Below, piece after piece: positions 1 to 6,569 of a stretch of DNA of 7,499 bases; position 1 is the first letter of the stretch; each line of letters opens with the position of its first letter. The stretch is from Gammaproteobacteria bacterium (GTDB taxonomy: Bacteria; Pseudomonadota; Gammaproteobacteria; Xanthomonadales; Marinicellaceae): contig JAUHZH010000098.1 of the NCBI GenBank assembly GCA_030426065.1, positions 1 to 7,499 on the forward strand. Direction: 5' to 3'. The translations under genes and the position numbers were made by a program. The notes below the pieces were generated by a model. It was given only the letters and a program-made list of their open reading frames with translations. It was not told where the DNA came from and did not search any database.

Positions 1-2
1 AC

Positions 3-38
3 GCGATCGTTTATGCCGTGCAGGACGACGGCGCTTAA
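3..38 (+). CDS. C-terminal tail of an unidentified GC-rich gene (partial)
   Basis: A reading frame open from the left edge ends in TAA at 36-38 and would encode the last eleven residues, AIVYAVQDDGA. It is followed 13 bp later by a strong terminator hairpin, which is where a gene end is expected. The stretch is far too short to identify the protein. The other two forward frames also end soon (TGA at 46-48 and at 50-52), so the frame choice rests on the plausible residue composition and GC-rich codons. It belongs to the GC-rich left flank and probably not to the same replicon as the genes from 96 onward. Confidence 0.3.
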   Translation, partial: AIVYAVQDDGA

Positions 39-51
39 TCCTTGACCACTG

Positions 52-82
52 ACGGCGGCGGGTTTCGGCCCGCCGCCGTTTT
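52..82 (+). terminator. Strong intrinsic terminator of the left-flank gene
   Basis: An uninterrupted 11-bp inverted repeat (52-62 paired with 69-79) encloses the loop TTTCGG, and T80-T82 extend the tract to TTTT counting the last stem base. The stem is nearly all G and C. It lies 13 bp after the TAA at 36-38, so it would end that transcript. It would also insulate the downstream trio, which has no promoter of its own in the 83-95 gap. Confidence 0.85.
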
Positions 83-120
83 CTGGAGATAAATCATGCT
101 GATCAAGATGTTGACCATGG
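83..120. other. Composition boundary, probable left chimeric joint
   Basis: G+C falls from 65% over 1-80 to 47.5% over 101-180, and the later level persists to about 7190. The change happens just after the terminator and around the start of the small ORF. The exact breakpoint cannot be fixed because no gene visibly changes identity across it. No inverted repeat, target duplication or tRNA end is visible. Compare the much clearer joint near 7190. Confidence 0.5.
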
Positions 121-239
121 ACATGGCTTTGACACGCAAAGAAAGGAAAATCAGGCGCTTGACCCAAAGGATGGCCATCATTGAAAACAAGATTGACTCA
201 CTGAGCAGCGGCAACAAGCCACAAAACACAGACAAATGA
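96..239 (+). CDS. Small basic 47-aa hypothetical protein, coupled to glycosyltransferase
   Basis: The ORF starts at ATG 96 behind GGAGA (85-89) with 6 bp spacing, and an in-frame TAA at 90-92 rules out a longer start. It ends in TGA 237-239, overlapping the glycosyltransferase ATG at 236 as ATGA, which suggests translational coupling. The protein is rich in Lys and Arg in its middle part (KERKIRRL), with a hydrophobic-heptad look over residues 17-36, and has a polar tail. It has no signal peptide or recognised family. Internal ATGs at 108, 117 and 123 are alternative starts without clear ribosome sites. Because the left joint lies close by, this could be the 3' remnant of a longer gene whose start was replaced. 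Confidence 0.5.
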   Translation: MLIKMLTMDMALTRKERKIRRLTQRMAIIENKIDSLSSGNKPQNTDK

Positions 240-1402
240 ACATCCTCCACCTGGGCAAGTATTACCCTCCTTACCACGGTGGCATGGAACATTACCTCAA
301 AGACTTGGCCAGCGAGCAGGTCAAGCAAAACCATCAAGTCACCGTGTTGGTCCACAACCACAATCACGGCTTGCTGAAATCCAAAAGCGAATCGGAAACC
401 ATCGACGGTGTGAATGTGATCAGGCAGGCTTCGTTGCGGCCGGTGTTGTTCACGCCATTAATGTTGGGATTGGTCAAAACCATCAAATCATTGCATCAGC
501 AACAAACGATTGATGTGATTCACATTCATTGGCCCAACCCTTCGGCCTGTTGGTTGCTTTTTGCTCAACTGGACATCCCTTGTTTGATTCAATGGCATGC
601 AGACATGGTCACAGAAGGTAATTCTTGGGTCATGAAGGCATTGCACCGCTTGGCGTCGCCCTTTGAGCAAGCATTGATCAAGCGATGTCGCACCATCCAA
701 ACCAGCAGCCCAGCATATGCTGAGCACTCCCAAGCCCTGAAACCCCATCGGTCCAAATGTCATGTGGTGCCATTGGGCATCGAGACCAAAACCTTTGAGC
801 CCACTGAACAAGACTTGAAGTGGGCAGATGAACTGTGGCCTGAAGGCCAATTGCGTGTGTTTCACCTGGGCCGCATGACCCATTACAAAAACCAAAAACT
901 GCTGATTGCCTTGGCGTCTCAATCGAAACAGCACCACACCGTGATGGCAGGGGATGGCCCTTTAAGTCAATCACTGAAAGCACAGGCCGAAACCTTGGAG
1001 GTCAAGAACCATGTGACATTCACAGGCAGACTCAGCGCATCCCAAGTCCATGCCCTGTACCGAAGCTGCGATGTTTTTTGCCTGCCTTCCGATGACCGTG
1101 CAGAATCATTTGGCGTGGTGCTATTAGAAGCCATGTACCATGACAAAATCCTGTTGGTCGCCGACACCGCTGGTTCTGGAATGGCCTGGCTGGCCAATCA
1201 GTACAACAAAGGGTTTGTATTTAAAAACAATGACATCCAAGATTTGATGGAACAGCTGCACCACATCGAAGAAAACATGGCCACAATCAAAACCCTATGC
1301 AGCGAATTTCATTACCCGATAGAAAAAACAGCGCAAGCCATGAGTGCGCTGTATCAGCAAACCATTCAATCAACGAAAGAAAACGAAGAGGATATCACAT
1401 GA
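236..1402 (+). CDS. Glycosyltransferase, GT4-type (GT-B fold)
   Basis: A 388-aa retaining sugar-nucleotide glycosyltransferase, the usual length for the family, expected in the cytoplasm or at the inner membrane face. The N-terminal Rossmann half opens with MNILHLGKYYPPYHGGME, where the PPYHGGME stretch (residues 11-18) is the typical acceptor-side glycine loop. The C-terminal donor half (from about residue 205) has LGRMTHYKNQK with R213 and K218, the phosphate-binding pair, then AGDGPL (239-243 region), FTGRLS (262-267) and the EX7E motif E290-SFGVVLL-E298. The sugar donor and acceptor cannot be read from the sequence. It overlaps the small ORF upstream and the lipoprotein downstream, each by 4 bp, so the three are probably co-translated. 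The context suggests envelope glycan synthesis, which is inference. Confidence 0.93.
   Translation: MNILHLGKYYPPYHGGMEHYLKDLASEQVKQNHQVTVLVHNHNHGLLKSKSESETIDGVNVIRQASLRPVLFTPLMLGLVKTIKSLHQQQTIDVIHIHWPNPSACWLLFAQLDIPCLIQWHADMVTEGNSWVMKALHRLASPFEQALIKRCRTIQTSSPAYAEHSQALKPHRSKCHVVPLGIETKTFEPTEQDLKWADELWPEGQLRVFHLGRMTHYKNQKLLIALASQSKQHHTVMAGDGPLSQSLKAQAETLEVKNHVTFTGRLSASQVHALYRSCDVFCLPSDDRAESFGVVLLEAMYHDKILLVADTAGSGMAWLANQYNKGFVFKNNDIQDLMEQLHHIEENMATIKTLCSEFHYPIEKTAQAMSALYQQTIQSTKENEEDIT
1385..1391 (+). promoter_or_regulatory. Ribosome binding site fixing the lipoprotein start
   Basis: GAAGAGG lies 7 bp before the ATG at 1399, inside the end of the glycosyltransferase gene. It supports 1399 over an in-frame upstream ATG at 1297, because only the 1399 start puts the signal peptide at the N-terminus. 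Confidence 0.7.
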
Positions 1403-3120
1403 GAAACCACACTTTGGTATTGGCTTGTGCGTTGGGGCTGTTGAGTGCTTGTCAATCTGATGACAAGGCAACAGAAGCCAATCAAAAACCGTCAAGCACA
1501 GAACAAAAAACCACTGCATCAGCACCCAAGGCAGTGACTTCAGAAGTAGACAAGCCACAACCTGCGACTGGCGATGTCACGATTCTGGATAAATACGCCA
1601 CATTCGAATTGACCAGCGATTTGTCTCACTTGAGCGACAACCAAAAAGCCATGATCGCAGTATTGATCAAAGCCGCTCGCATCATGGACGACTTATTCTG
1701 GCGCCAAGCCTTTGGCGAAGACAAGAACCGGTATCTGAAATCATTGGGTGATGAAAGTTTGAGGAAAGCCGTTGAAATCAATTACGGGCCTTGGGATCGG
1801 TTGAACGGTGATGCTGCGTTCATCAATGGCCATCGAGCCAAGTCTTTGGGCGCTGAATTTTATCCACAAGACATCCAAAAAAGCGAGATTGAGAACACGG
1901 AAAATGCCGACATCAAAAGTTTATACACCTTGGTAGAGCGTGACTCACAAGGCCAGTTGATTGCGGTTCCTTATCACGAAAAATACAAAGACTCGTTACA
2001 ACAAGCTTCTGATTTACTCAAACAAGCCGCTGAATTGGCCGAAGACCCAGGCTTCAAAAAATACTTGAGCTTGCGTGCAGAAGCCCTGATCACTGACGAC
2101 TTCAAACCGTCAGATTTGGCTTGGATGGACATGAAAAACAACGCCATTGATGTGGTCATTGGCCCGATCGAAACCTATGAAGACCAGTTGTTCGGCTACA
2201 AAGCTGCCTATGAAGCATACGTCCTGATCAAAGATTTGGCTTGGAGTGAAAAATTGGCCAAATTTGCTGCTTTTTTACCCCAGCTTCAAAAAGAACTGCC
2301 AGTGGCAGATGCCTACAAAACAGAAACACCTGGCACCGACTCTGATCTCAACGCCTATGATGCCGTTTATTACGCAGGTCACAGCAATGCCGGAAGCAAA
2401 ACCATCGCCATCAACCTGCCCAACGATGAGTCAGTCCAGTTGGAAAAAGGCACCCGCAGGCTGCAGCTTAAAAATGTCATGCAAGCCAAATTCGAAAAAA
2501 TCTTGGTGCCCATTGCGGACCAAGTGGTGGCTCCAGAACAACGCAAACACATCACTTTCAATGCCTTCTTTGCCAACACCATGTTCCATGAAGTGGCACA
2601 CGGCTTGGGCATCAAAAACACCATCAACGACAAAGGCACCGTGCGCACCGCTTTGAAAGAACATGCCTCACCCATCGAAGAAGGCAAAGCTGACATCCTG
2701 GGCTTGTACATGGTTGAAAAATTACACCACATGGGGGAATTGGAAGAAGGCGAATTGATGGACTACTACACCACTTTCATGGCCGGCATTTTTCGATCGG
2801 TTCGATTTGGATCAAGTTCTGCCCATGGTGTTGCCAACGTATTGAGGTTCAACTACTTCGCTGATCAAGGTGCCTTCGATTACAATGAAACAACAGGCCA
2901 CTACGCTGTCAACCCGGAAAAAATGACCGCAGCCATTGCCTCATTGTCTGAAAAAATCTTGAAACACCAGGGAGATGGAGATTACCAAGCCATCAGCCAA
3001 TGGATGAATGAAAAAGGCCAAATCACACCGCAGCTGAAAAAAGCCTTGGACACCATTAATGGTGCAGGCATTCCAGTGGATGTCGACTTCAAACAAGGCC
3101 CTCACAAATTGGACCTGTAA
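1399..3120 (+). CDS. Lipoprotein with peptidase M49 (dipeptidyl peptidase III)-like zinc site
   Basis: A 573-aa predicted metallohydrolase anchored by lipid. Residues 1-18 form a lipoprotein signal peptide (basic RNH, hydrophobic run, lipobox LLSAC), so C18 would be acylated; Gln at +2 favours sorting to the outer membrane. Residues 19 to about 52 are a Ser/Thr/Lys/Pro-rich linker. The body contains GPIETYEDQLFGYKAA (from residue 255), a stretch typical of the DPP III-like family, then the zinc motif HEVAH (H397, E398, H401) and EEGKAD (427-432), whose second Glu (E428) is the likely third ligand. Classical DPP III has a longer HEXXGH site; here it is HEXXH, as in a bacterial DPP III-related group. 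Peptidase activity and substrate are inferred. The gene overlaps the glycosyltransferase by ATGA and ends before a terminator. Confidence 0.85.
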   Translation: MRNHTLVLACALGLLSACQSDDKATEANQKPSSTEQKTTASAPKAVTSEVDKPQPATGDVTILDKYATFELTSDLSHLSDNQKAMIAVLIKAARIMDDLFWRQAFGEDKNRYLKSLGDESLRKAVEINYGPWDRLNGDAAFINGHRAKSLGAEFYPQDIQKSEIENTENADIKSLYTLVERDSQGQLIAVPYHEKYKDSLQQASDLLKQAAELAEDPGFKKYLSLRAEALITDDFKPSDLAWMDMKNNAIDVVIGPIETYEDQLFGYKAAYEAYVLIKDLAWSEKLAKFAAFLPQLQKELPVADAYKTETPGTDSDLNAYDAVYYAGHSNAGSKTIAINLPNDESVQLEKGTRRLQLKNVMQAKFEKILVPIADQVVAPEQRKHITFNAFFANTMFHEVAHGLGIKNTINDKGTVRTALKEHASPIEEGKADILGLYMVEKLHHMGELEEGELMDYYTTFMAGIFRSVRFGSSSAHGVANVLRFNYFADQGAFDYNETTGHYAVNPEKMTAAIASLSEKILKHQGDGDYQAISQWMNEKGQITPQLKKALDTINGAGIPVDVDFKQGPHKLDL

Positions 3121-3143
3121 CCCAAAGGGTCGTTACATTACAG

Positions 3144-3171
3144 AAAAGGGTCGCTTAAGCGGCCCTTTTTT
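3144..3171. terminator. Bidirectional intrinsic terminator between convergent genes
   Basis: The arms 3144-3154 and 3159-3169 form an 11-bp stem with one G-T wobble and the loop TTAA. The plus strand runs into T3166-T3171, terminating the lipoprotein operon. On the minus strand the A-rich arm 3144-3147 gives a T tract, so the same hairpin can end the membrane-protein operon. The minus-strand stop codon (3157-3155) lies in the loop, so one arm is also the last coding sequence of that gene. Confidence 0.85.
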
Positions 3172-4483
3172 GATCCAACCAGGTCGCGATGAATAAGTAG
3201 ACAAAAACCGGAGCCAGCTGCAAAGTGATTCGATTGATGGCCGTGTAATTCTCTGCCCACCTCGATGCATCAGTGAAAGTGAACAACACAACAAAGGCAA
3301 CGAATGACAACACCAGAAAGGTCTGGCTGACTTGCGTGTGTTTGGGGTAACGTCCGAATGCCCACACCACCAACACGGCAGGCAAGAAAAACCACAACAG
3401 TCCCCAATTGTTCTGCAAAAACAGGCCAGAAAACATTTCAAAACTGACGTCTTGAGGAATCAGCTGTAGGGAAAAAGCATCCCCCATCTGAATCAAGCTT
3501 TGGCTGATGACCACGGTTCGACCGGCCCAACTGTGTGCCCATGGATCCAAACCAAACCAAAGGAGAATCATTGTAGCGGCCAACAGCACCACCACCCAAC
3601 GGTGTTTTCTGATTAAAAATTTGGAAAAGAAGTGGGCAAACAACAACAAAGCCATCCAAACCCAGCCTTCTGCTTTGAACGCAGGTAACAAGGCACACAG
3701 CATCAGTGCCAATCGACCGTCGTTGACTTGGTGGAACTGATTCCACAATTCCCCTCGAATGACCACCAACAACATCACCATGGCCAACCATATGTCAGCG
3801 TAGCCAAACATCATGATGTGGTTGTTGATCAATGGCAAAGTCAACAACATCAAACCCGCCAAAACTTGCAGGCTGATTGGCGCTTGTTTTTGATCCAAGT
3901 GGTTGGTCACTGTAACCACCAGTTGCACATACATCAGAGCCAAAACCCAGGCCAACCATTGGTTATTAGCAAACCATTGCAAACCCACATAAAACAACAA
4001 TGACAATCCGTCAGGGTAATGAGCCGTGGGGTTGACCCAGCCACCAGGCTGTTTGACCCAATCCTCATATCGGTGCAAAGGAGCTGACAAGCCATGGTCC
4101 AACCATTGCTGAGCCTTCATTTCCCATCCCAACCAACTGTCCCAAGCCGCCAAAGGCATGCCTGACACCAAAAACCAAACCGCCACCGCCATCAATGCCA
4201 TCATCAACCAGCGGCGAGGTTGGCGCCAATCAATGGTTTTGTTGAGCACCCCCATAACCAAGCCCCATGCGGCCAGCACTGGCAACAGATACAGCAAATT
4301 CGTCGGTAAATGTAACCACTGAATCAACTGAGCCCAGACAATCAACACCAACAAACCCACAAAAGCAGGGAGTGCATCCCATGGAGCCTGAATGGAACGC
4401 TGATCTTTCATCATCACGTTCAACAACTGATGGCCAACTGAATTCAGCATGATCCACATCAACAATCCATGTAACACCATCAT
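3155..4483 (-). CDS. Polytopic membrane protein, GT-C-like glycosyltransferase
   Basis: A 442-aa inner-membrane protein with roughly ten hydrophobic segments, the layout of GT-C enzymes that use lipid-linked sugar donors and act on the periplasmic side. After the first few helices it has AAWDSWLGWEMKAQQW (from residue 113, Asp115), followed by a loop ending in HYPDG (155-159) and SLLFY. This WDxW..W..KA / H.YP pairing is characteristic of PMT/ArnT-like GT-C proteins. The donor and acceptor are unknown. An ATG at 4537 would give 18 more residues, but they run through the upstream gene. I chose 4483 because ATG overlaps the upstream TGA as ATGA; ATG 4480 is nearly as good. It forms a two-gene operon with the upstream protein and ends in the terminator loop. 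Confidence 0.75.
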   Translation of the reverse strand: MMVLHGLLMWIMLNSVGHQLLNVMMKDQRSIQAPWDALPAFVGLLVLIVWAQLIQWLHLPTNLLYLLPVLAAWGLVMGVLNKTIDWRQPRRWLMMALMAVAVWFLVSGMPLAAWDSWLGWEMKAQQWLDHGLSAPLHRYEDWVKQPGGWVNPTAHYPDGLSLLFYVGLQWFANNQWLAWVLALMYVQLVVTVTNHLDQKQAPISLQVLAGLMLLTLPLINNHIMMFGYADIWLAMVMLLVVIRGELWNQFHQVNDGRLALMLCALLPAFKAEGWVWMALLLFAHFFSKFLIRKHRWVVVLLAATMILLWFGLDPWAHSWAGRTVVISQSLIQMGDAFSLQLIPQDVSFEMFSGLFLQNNWGLLWFFLPAVLVVWAFGRYPKHTQVSQTFLVLSFVAFVVLFTFTDASRWAENYTAINRITLQLAPVFVYLFIATWLDQKRAA

Positions 4484-5661
4484 CGCTTCACCACGCAATA
4501 TCCATCCATTTGTAAAATCAATTCCCCTGATTGCCATTCTGGAAATATAGAATGGCTGAGGTCACAATCACTGAGCACCGCTTCTGATGTCAAAATCAAC
4601 ATTTCTGTAACGGCTTTCTGCCGCTTCAAAACATCCAAATCCATGTCTGATGTCATCATAAAAACCGGCAAATCATGTAAATGGTAAGCCATTCGGGTGC
4701 GGTGAAAGTCTCCTCGCAATGCCAGCATCAAAGGCAAATGATCCGCATTTTGAGATTGCAGCTCTGCTCTCAGCTGTTCACTGAATTGCAGGATGCTTTG
4801 GTCTTCGTCATTGATGCCCTCGGCCAGTTCATCAAAACGTTGATTGATGAATGCCCGGTTGTTCACTTGATTGACCAACCAAGGCCCAGAGAACACCAGC
4901 CACAACAGCAAAATGGCAATGGTCAGCTGGTTTAAAGAAACGCCCATGAACCAACACCCCAAAAGCCAAACCGTCAACAATCCCATCAGCCACAAAGCAG
5001 TGGGCATTGTGATGTCTTGTATGGACCAATAGTTCAAAGCCGAAGCCCTTAAAGGTGTGAAGGTTTGCCAATGCGACCAGAGCATTTGCCAACGTGTGAT
5101 GACAGAATCTGAAGTCAATCTCATGCGTTGATAAACAAAATCATTGTTGCCACTGGCCGCCCCCAGATCCAGCAAAGGGCCAAATTGAATGTATGCAGAA
5201 AGGGCTTCTTCATCCCATTCCTTGACCACAGCAGGCAAGGACACCACAGCCAATTGGCTGTTTTTTATTTGGCTACTTGCCACCACATCGTCACCGTTTT
5301 TCCAAAGCACTTGTGCCCACACGTTTTCATTGTTGAGTGTGGCCTCAATCACCAAATGAGGCAATTGACGCCATTGTGACAGGGGAATGTCCAGAGGGTA
5401 TTCAACCAGCTGACCGCCTTGAGATGACAGGTGGTAATGATCGTCATTGAAAAACATTTGCCCCGGCTTGACTTCGATGGCTCGGGTCACATCGGTTTCT
5501 TGTTGGGGCTGGCTGCCCACAAACAACAAGCCACAAAAAAACACCACCAACAACACAGCAGAAAACGCCAGAAACCGAAGCCATGAGGTCGCTTTGTGCT
5601 TGAAGGTTGGGTGGTCAGGATTGCGGTCACACCCAGCTTCTTCTGCAGCGGGGTGTTGCAT
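4480..5661 (-). CDS. Unrecognised three-helix membrane protein, partner of GT-C-like enzyme
   Basis: A 393-aa protein that I do not recognise. It has a short polar cytoplasmic N-terminus, a membrane helix at about 27-48, a region of about 170 residues likely periplasmic with a beta-rich pattern and many Trp/Gln, two closely spaced helices at about 221-240 and 246-263, and a soluble C-terminal part of about 130 residues. That part includes DFHRTRMAYHLHDLPVF (from about residue 318), loosely reminiscent of the soluble regions attached to GT-C enzymes. The start at 5661 has an AAGGA site 7 bp upstream and lies about 18 nt after the predicted transcription start. ATGs at 5679 and 5775 lie at or before that start. 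The stop overlaps the next gene's ATG, so the two proteins are probably made together and may form a complex. Confidence 0.75.
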   Translation of the reverse strand: MQHPAAEEAGCDRNPDHPTFKHKATSWLRFLAFSAVLLVVFFCGLLFVGSQPQQETDVTRAIEVKPGQMFFNDDHYHLSSQGGQLVEYPLDIPLSQWRQLPHLVIEATLNNENVWAQVLWKNGDDVVASSQIKNSQLAVVSLPAVVKEWDEEALSAYIQFGPLLDLGAASGNNDFVYQRMRLTSDSVITRWQMLWSHWQTFTPLRASALNYWSIQDITMPTALWLMGLLTVWLLGCWFMGVSLNQLTIAILLLWLVFSGPWLVNQVNNRAFINQRFDELAEGINDEDQSILQFSEQLRAELQSQNADHLPLMLALRGDFHRTRMAYHLHDLPVFMMTSDMDLDVLKRQKAVTEMLILTSEAVLSDCDLSHSIFPEWQSGELILQMDGYCVVKR

Positions 5662-5667
5662 GTGAGG

Positions 5668-5673
5668 TTCCTT
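5668..5673 (-). promoter_or_regulatory. Ribosome binding site for the minus-strand operon
   Basis: On the minus strand an AAGGAA motif sits 6-7 bp before the ATG at 5661. No comparable site precedes the in-frame ATG at 5679, so this site decides the start. Confidence 0.7.
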
Positions 5674-5685
5674 TTCCATGGAGAG

Positions 5686-5691
5686 ATTATA
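5686..5691 (-). promoter_or_regulatory. Consensus -10 box (TATAAT) of the minus-strand operon
   Basis: The minus strand reads a perfect TATAAT here. About 17-18 bp upstream is only a T-rich stretch (around 5709-5715), a weak -35, so an activator or another extended element may help. Transcription should begin near 5679, leaving a leader of about 18 nt before the ATG at 5661. Confidence 0.6.
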
Positions 5692-5756
5692 GAGATTTTG
5701 GCTGGATATAAAAACCCAAAAACCGAGACTTCCCTCATAAAATCTGTTTTTTTCAA

Positions 5757-5786
5757 TTGAACCGGTAAATGGCATAGAAGTACAAT
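5757..5786 (+). promoter_or_regulatory. Sigma70-type promoter of the FHA-like gene
   Basis: TTGAAC (5757-5762) and TACAAT (5781-5786) are separated by 18 bp, each close to consensus. Transcription would start near 5793. The ribosome site AAAGGG at 5797-5802 then lies just inside the transcript, 8 bp before the ATG at 5811. The promoter is divergent from the minus-strand operon promoter about 70 bp away, so both could share a regulator. Confidence 0.65.
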
Positions 5787-5810
5787 GAATCCAAACAAAG
5801 GGTCGTGTCC

Positions 5811-6560
5811 ATGCAATTACTTCAAATCAACAACCAGAAAACCTCACCTTTTCCCATCAAGGAAGAAGTGGTGGTGGGTACTGATTTTGATTGCGACATC
5901 CAACTCAACCACCCGGTATTACAAGGCAAGCACTTCATCATCAAATGCCTGCCCTATGGCTGCACACTCAAGGTGTTGGTCGGCAAACTGAAAGTCAATG
6001 GCACCACCATCTCCAAGCAGTGCATGATTGAACCCGGAGAAATCATCCAAATTGATGACTTGCTGCTGCGTTTGGTGGATGATGAGTACGTGCCCTTGGA
6101 CTCACAATTTGACGCCAATCAACTGAACCCCAAGACCAAACCCAACCAAAGCGCTGTTTTTGGCTTGCGTTCATATGATCAAAAGGATCAAGGCCAGTTC
6201 ATCATTGATGACTTTCACCACCCAGATGGTTGGCATGTGATGCGACAAGAAAACGCACTCCACTTCATCGATCAACAACGCATCACCCACCTCAATGGCA
6301 AAAAAATACCTCAGGCGGCATTGATCAATGGTGACGTCATCATCGGTGCGGACTACAAATACAAAGTGGAGTTACCAGGAACCTCTGGTTATTCTAAATT
6401 CAGCCCATCACATCCCCGGAATGTGCTGATGACTGAACAAATCAACCCCGACAACCTGGCACCGACCCAAAAAGCGACTTTGAAATCTAACCTTTGGTGG
6501 ATCACCTTGTTGGCGGGGCTGTCCTTGCTGATGTTGCTTGTTTTGTTTTCTTCCAAATAG
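5811..6560 (+). CDS. Tail-anchored protein with degenerate FHA-like domains
   Basis: A 249-aa protein. Residues 1-90 follow the FHA beta-sandwich pattern: VVVGTDFDCDIQLNHP (20-35), GKHFII (39-44), VNG (62-64) and EPGEIIQIDDLLLRLV (74-89). The Gly, His and Asn-Gly positions are kept, but the GR arginine is Thr24 and the Ser before the His is missing, so phosphothreonine binding is doubtful. Residues about 115-188 look like a second, more diverged module ending in HLNGKKIPQAALINGDVIIG (160-179). A linker leads to one helix at about 228-246 and three residues, so it is a C-terminal tail anchor with the domains in the cytoplasm. The start is ATG 5811, 8 bp after AAAGGG; a GTG at 5805 is too close to that site. 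A role in scaffolding or signalling at the membrane is inference. Confidence 0.7.
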   Translation: MQLLQINNQKTSPFPIKEEVVVGTDFDCDIQLNHPVLQGKHFIIKCLPYGCTLKVLVGKLKVNGTTISKQCMIEPGEIIQIDDLLLRLVDDEYVPLDSQFDANQLNPKTKPNQSAVFGLRSYDQKDQGQFIIDDFHHPDGWHVMRQENALHFIDQQRITHLNGKKIPQAALINGDVIIGADYKYKVELPGTSGYSKFSPSHPRNVLMTEQINPDNLAPTQKATLKSNLWWITLLAGLSLLMLLVLFSSK

Positions 6561-6569
6561 AAGGTCAGC

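Noticed and set aside
488..937. Antisense ORFs inside the glycosyltransferase gene, and similar long ORFs opposite other genes (for example 2379-2732, 4681-4935)
   Set aside because: They are codon shadows of well-supported genes, with Cys/His/Trp-rich compositions, no family motifs and no ribosome sites.
1297..1398. Upstream in-frame extension of the lipoprotein gene from ATG 1297
   Set aside because: It would bury the signal peptide 34 residues inside the protein and overlap the glycosyltransferase gene; ATG 1399 has a ribosome site and an ATGA overlap.
2246..2656. A 136-aa forward ORF inside the lipoprotein gene
   Set aside because: It is a +1-frame shadow across the zinc-site region, with low-complexity Lys/Ser/Pro/Thr composition.
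3123..3153. Repeated AAAGGGTCG at 3125, 3146 and again near 5798
   Set aside because: Three short copies without regular spacing; one is in the terminator stem and one is the ribosome site of the FHA-like gene, so chance explains them.
5735..5757. T-rich stretch (around 5747-5753) as a terminator
   Set aside because: No stable stem precedes it on either strand, and it lies within the divergent promoter region.
5662..5775. Longer N-terminus for the three-helix membrane protein from 5775 or 5679
   Set aside because: These starts lie at or before the transcription start predicted from TATAAT at 5686-5691, and they lack a ribosome site.
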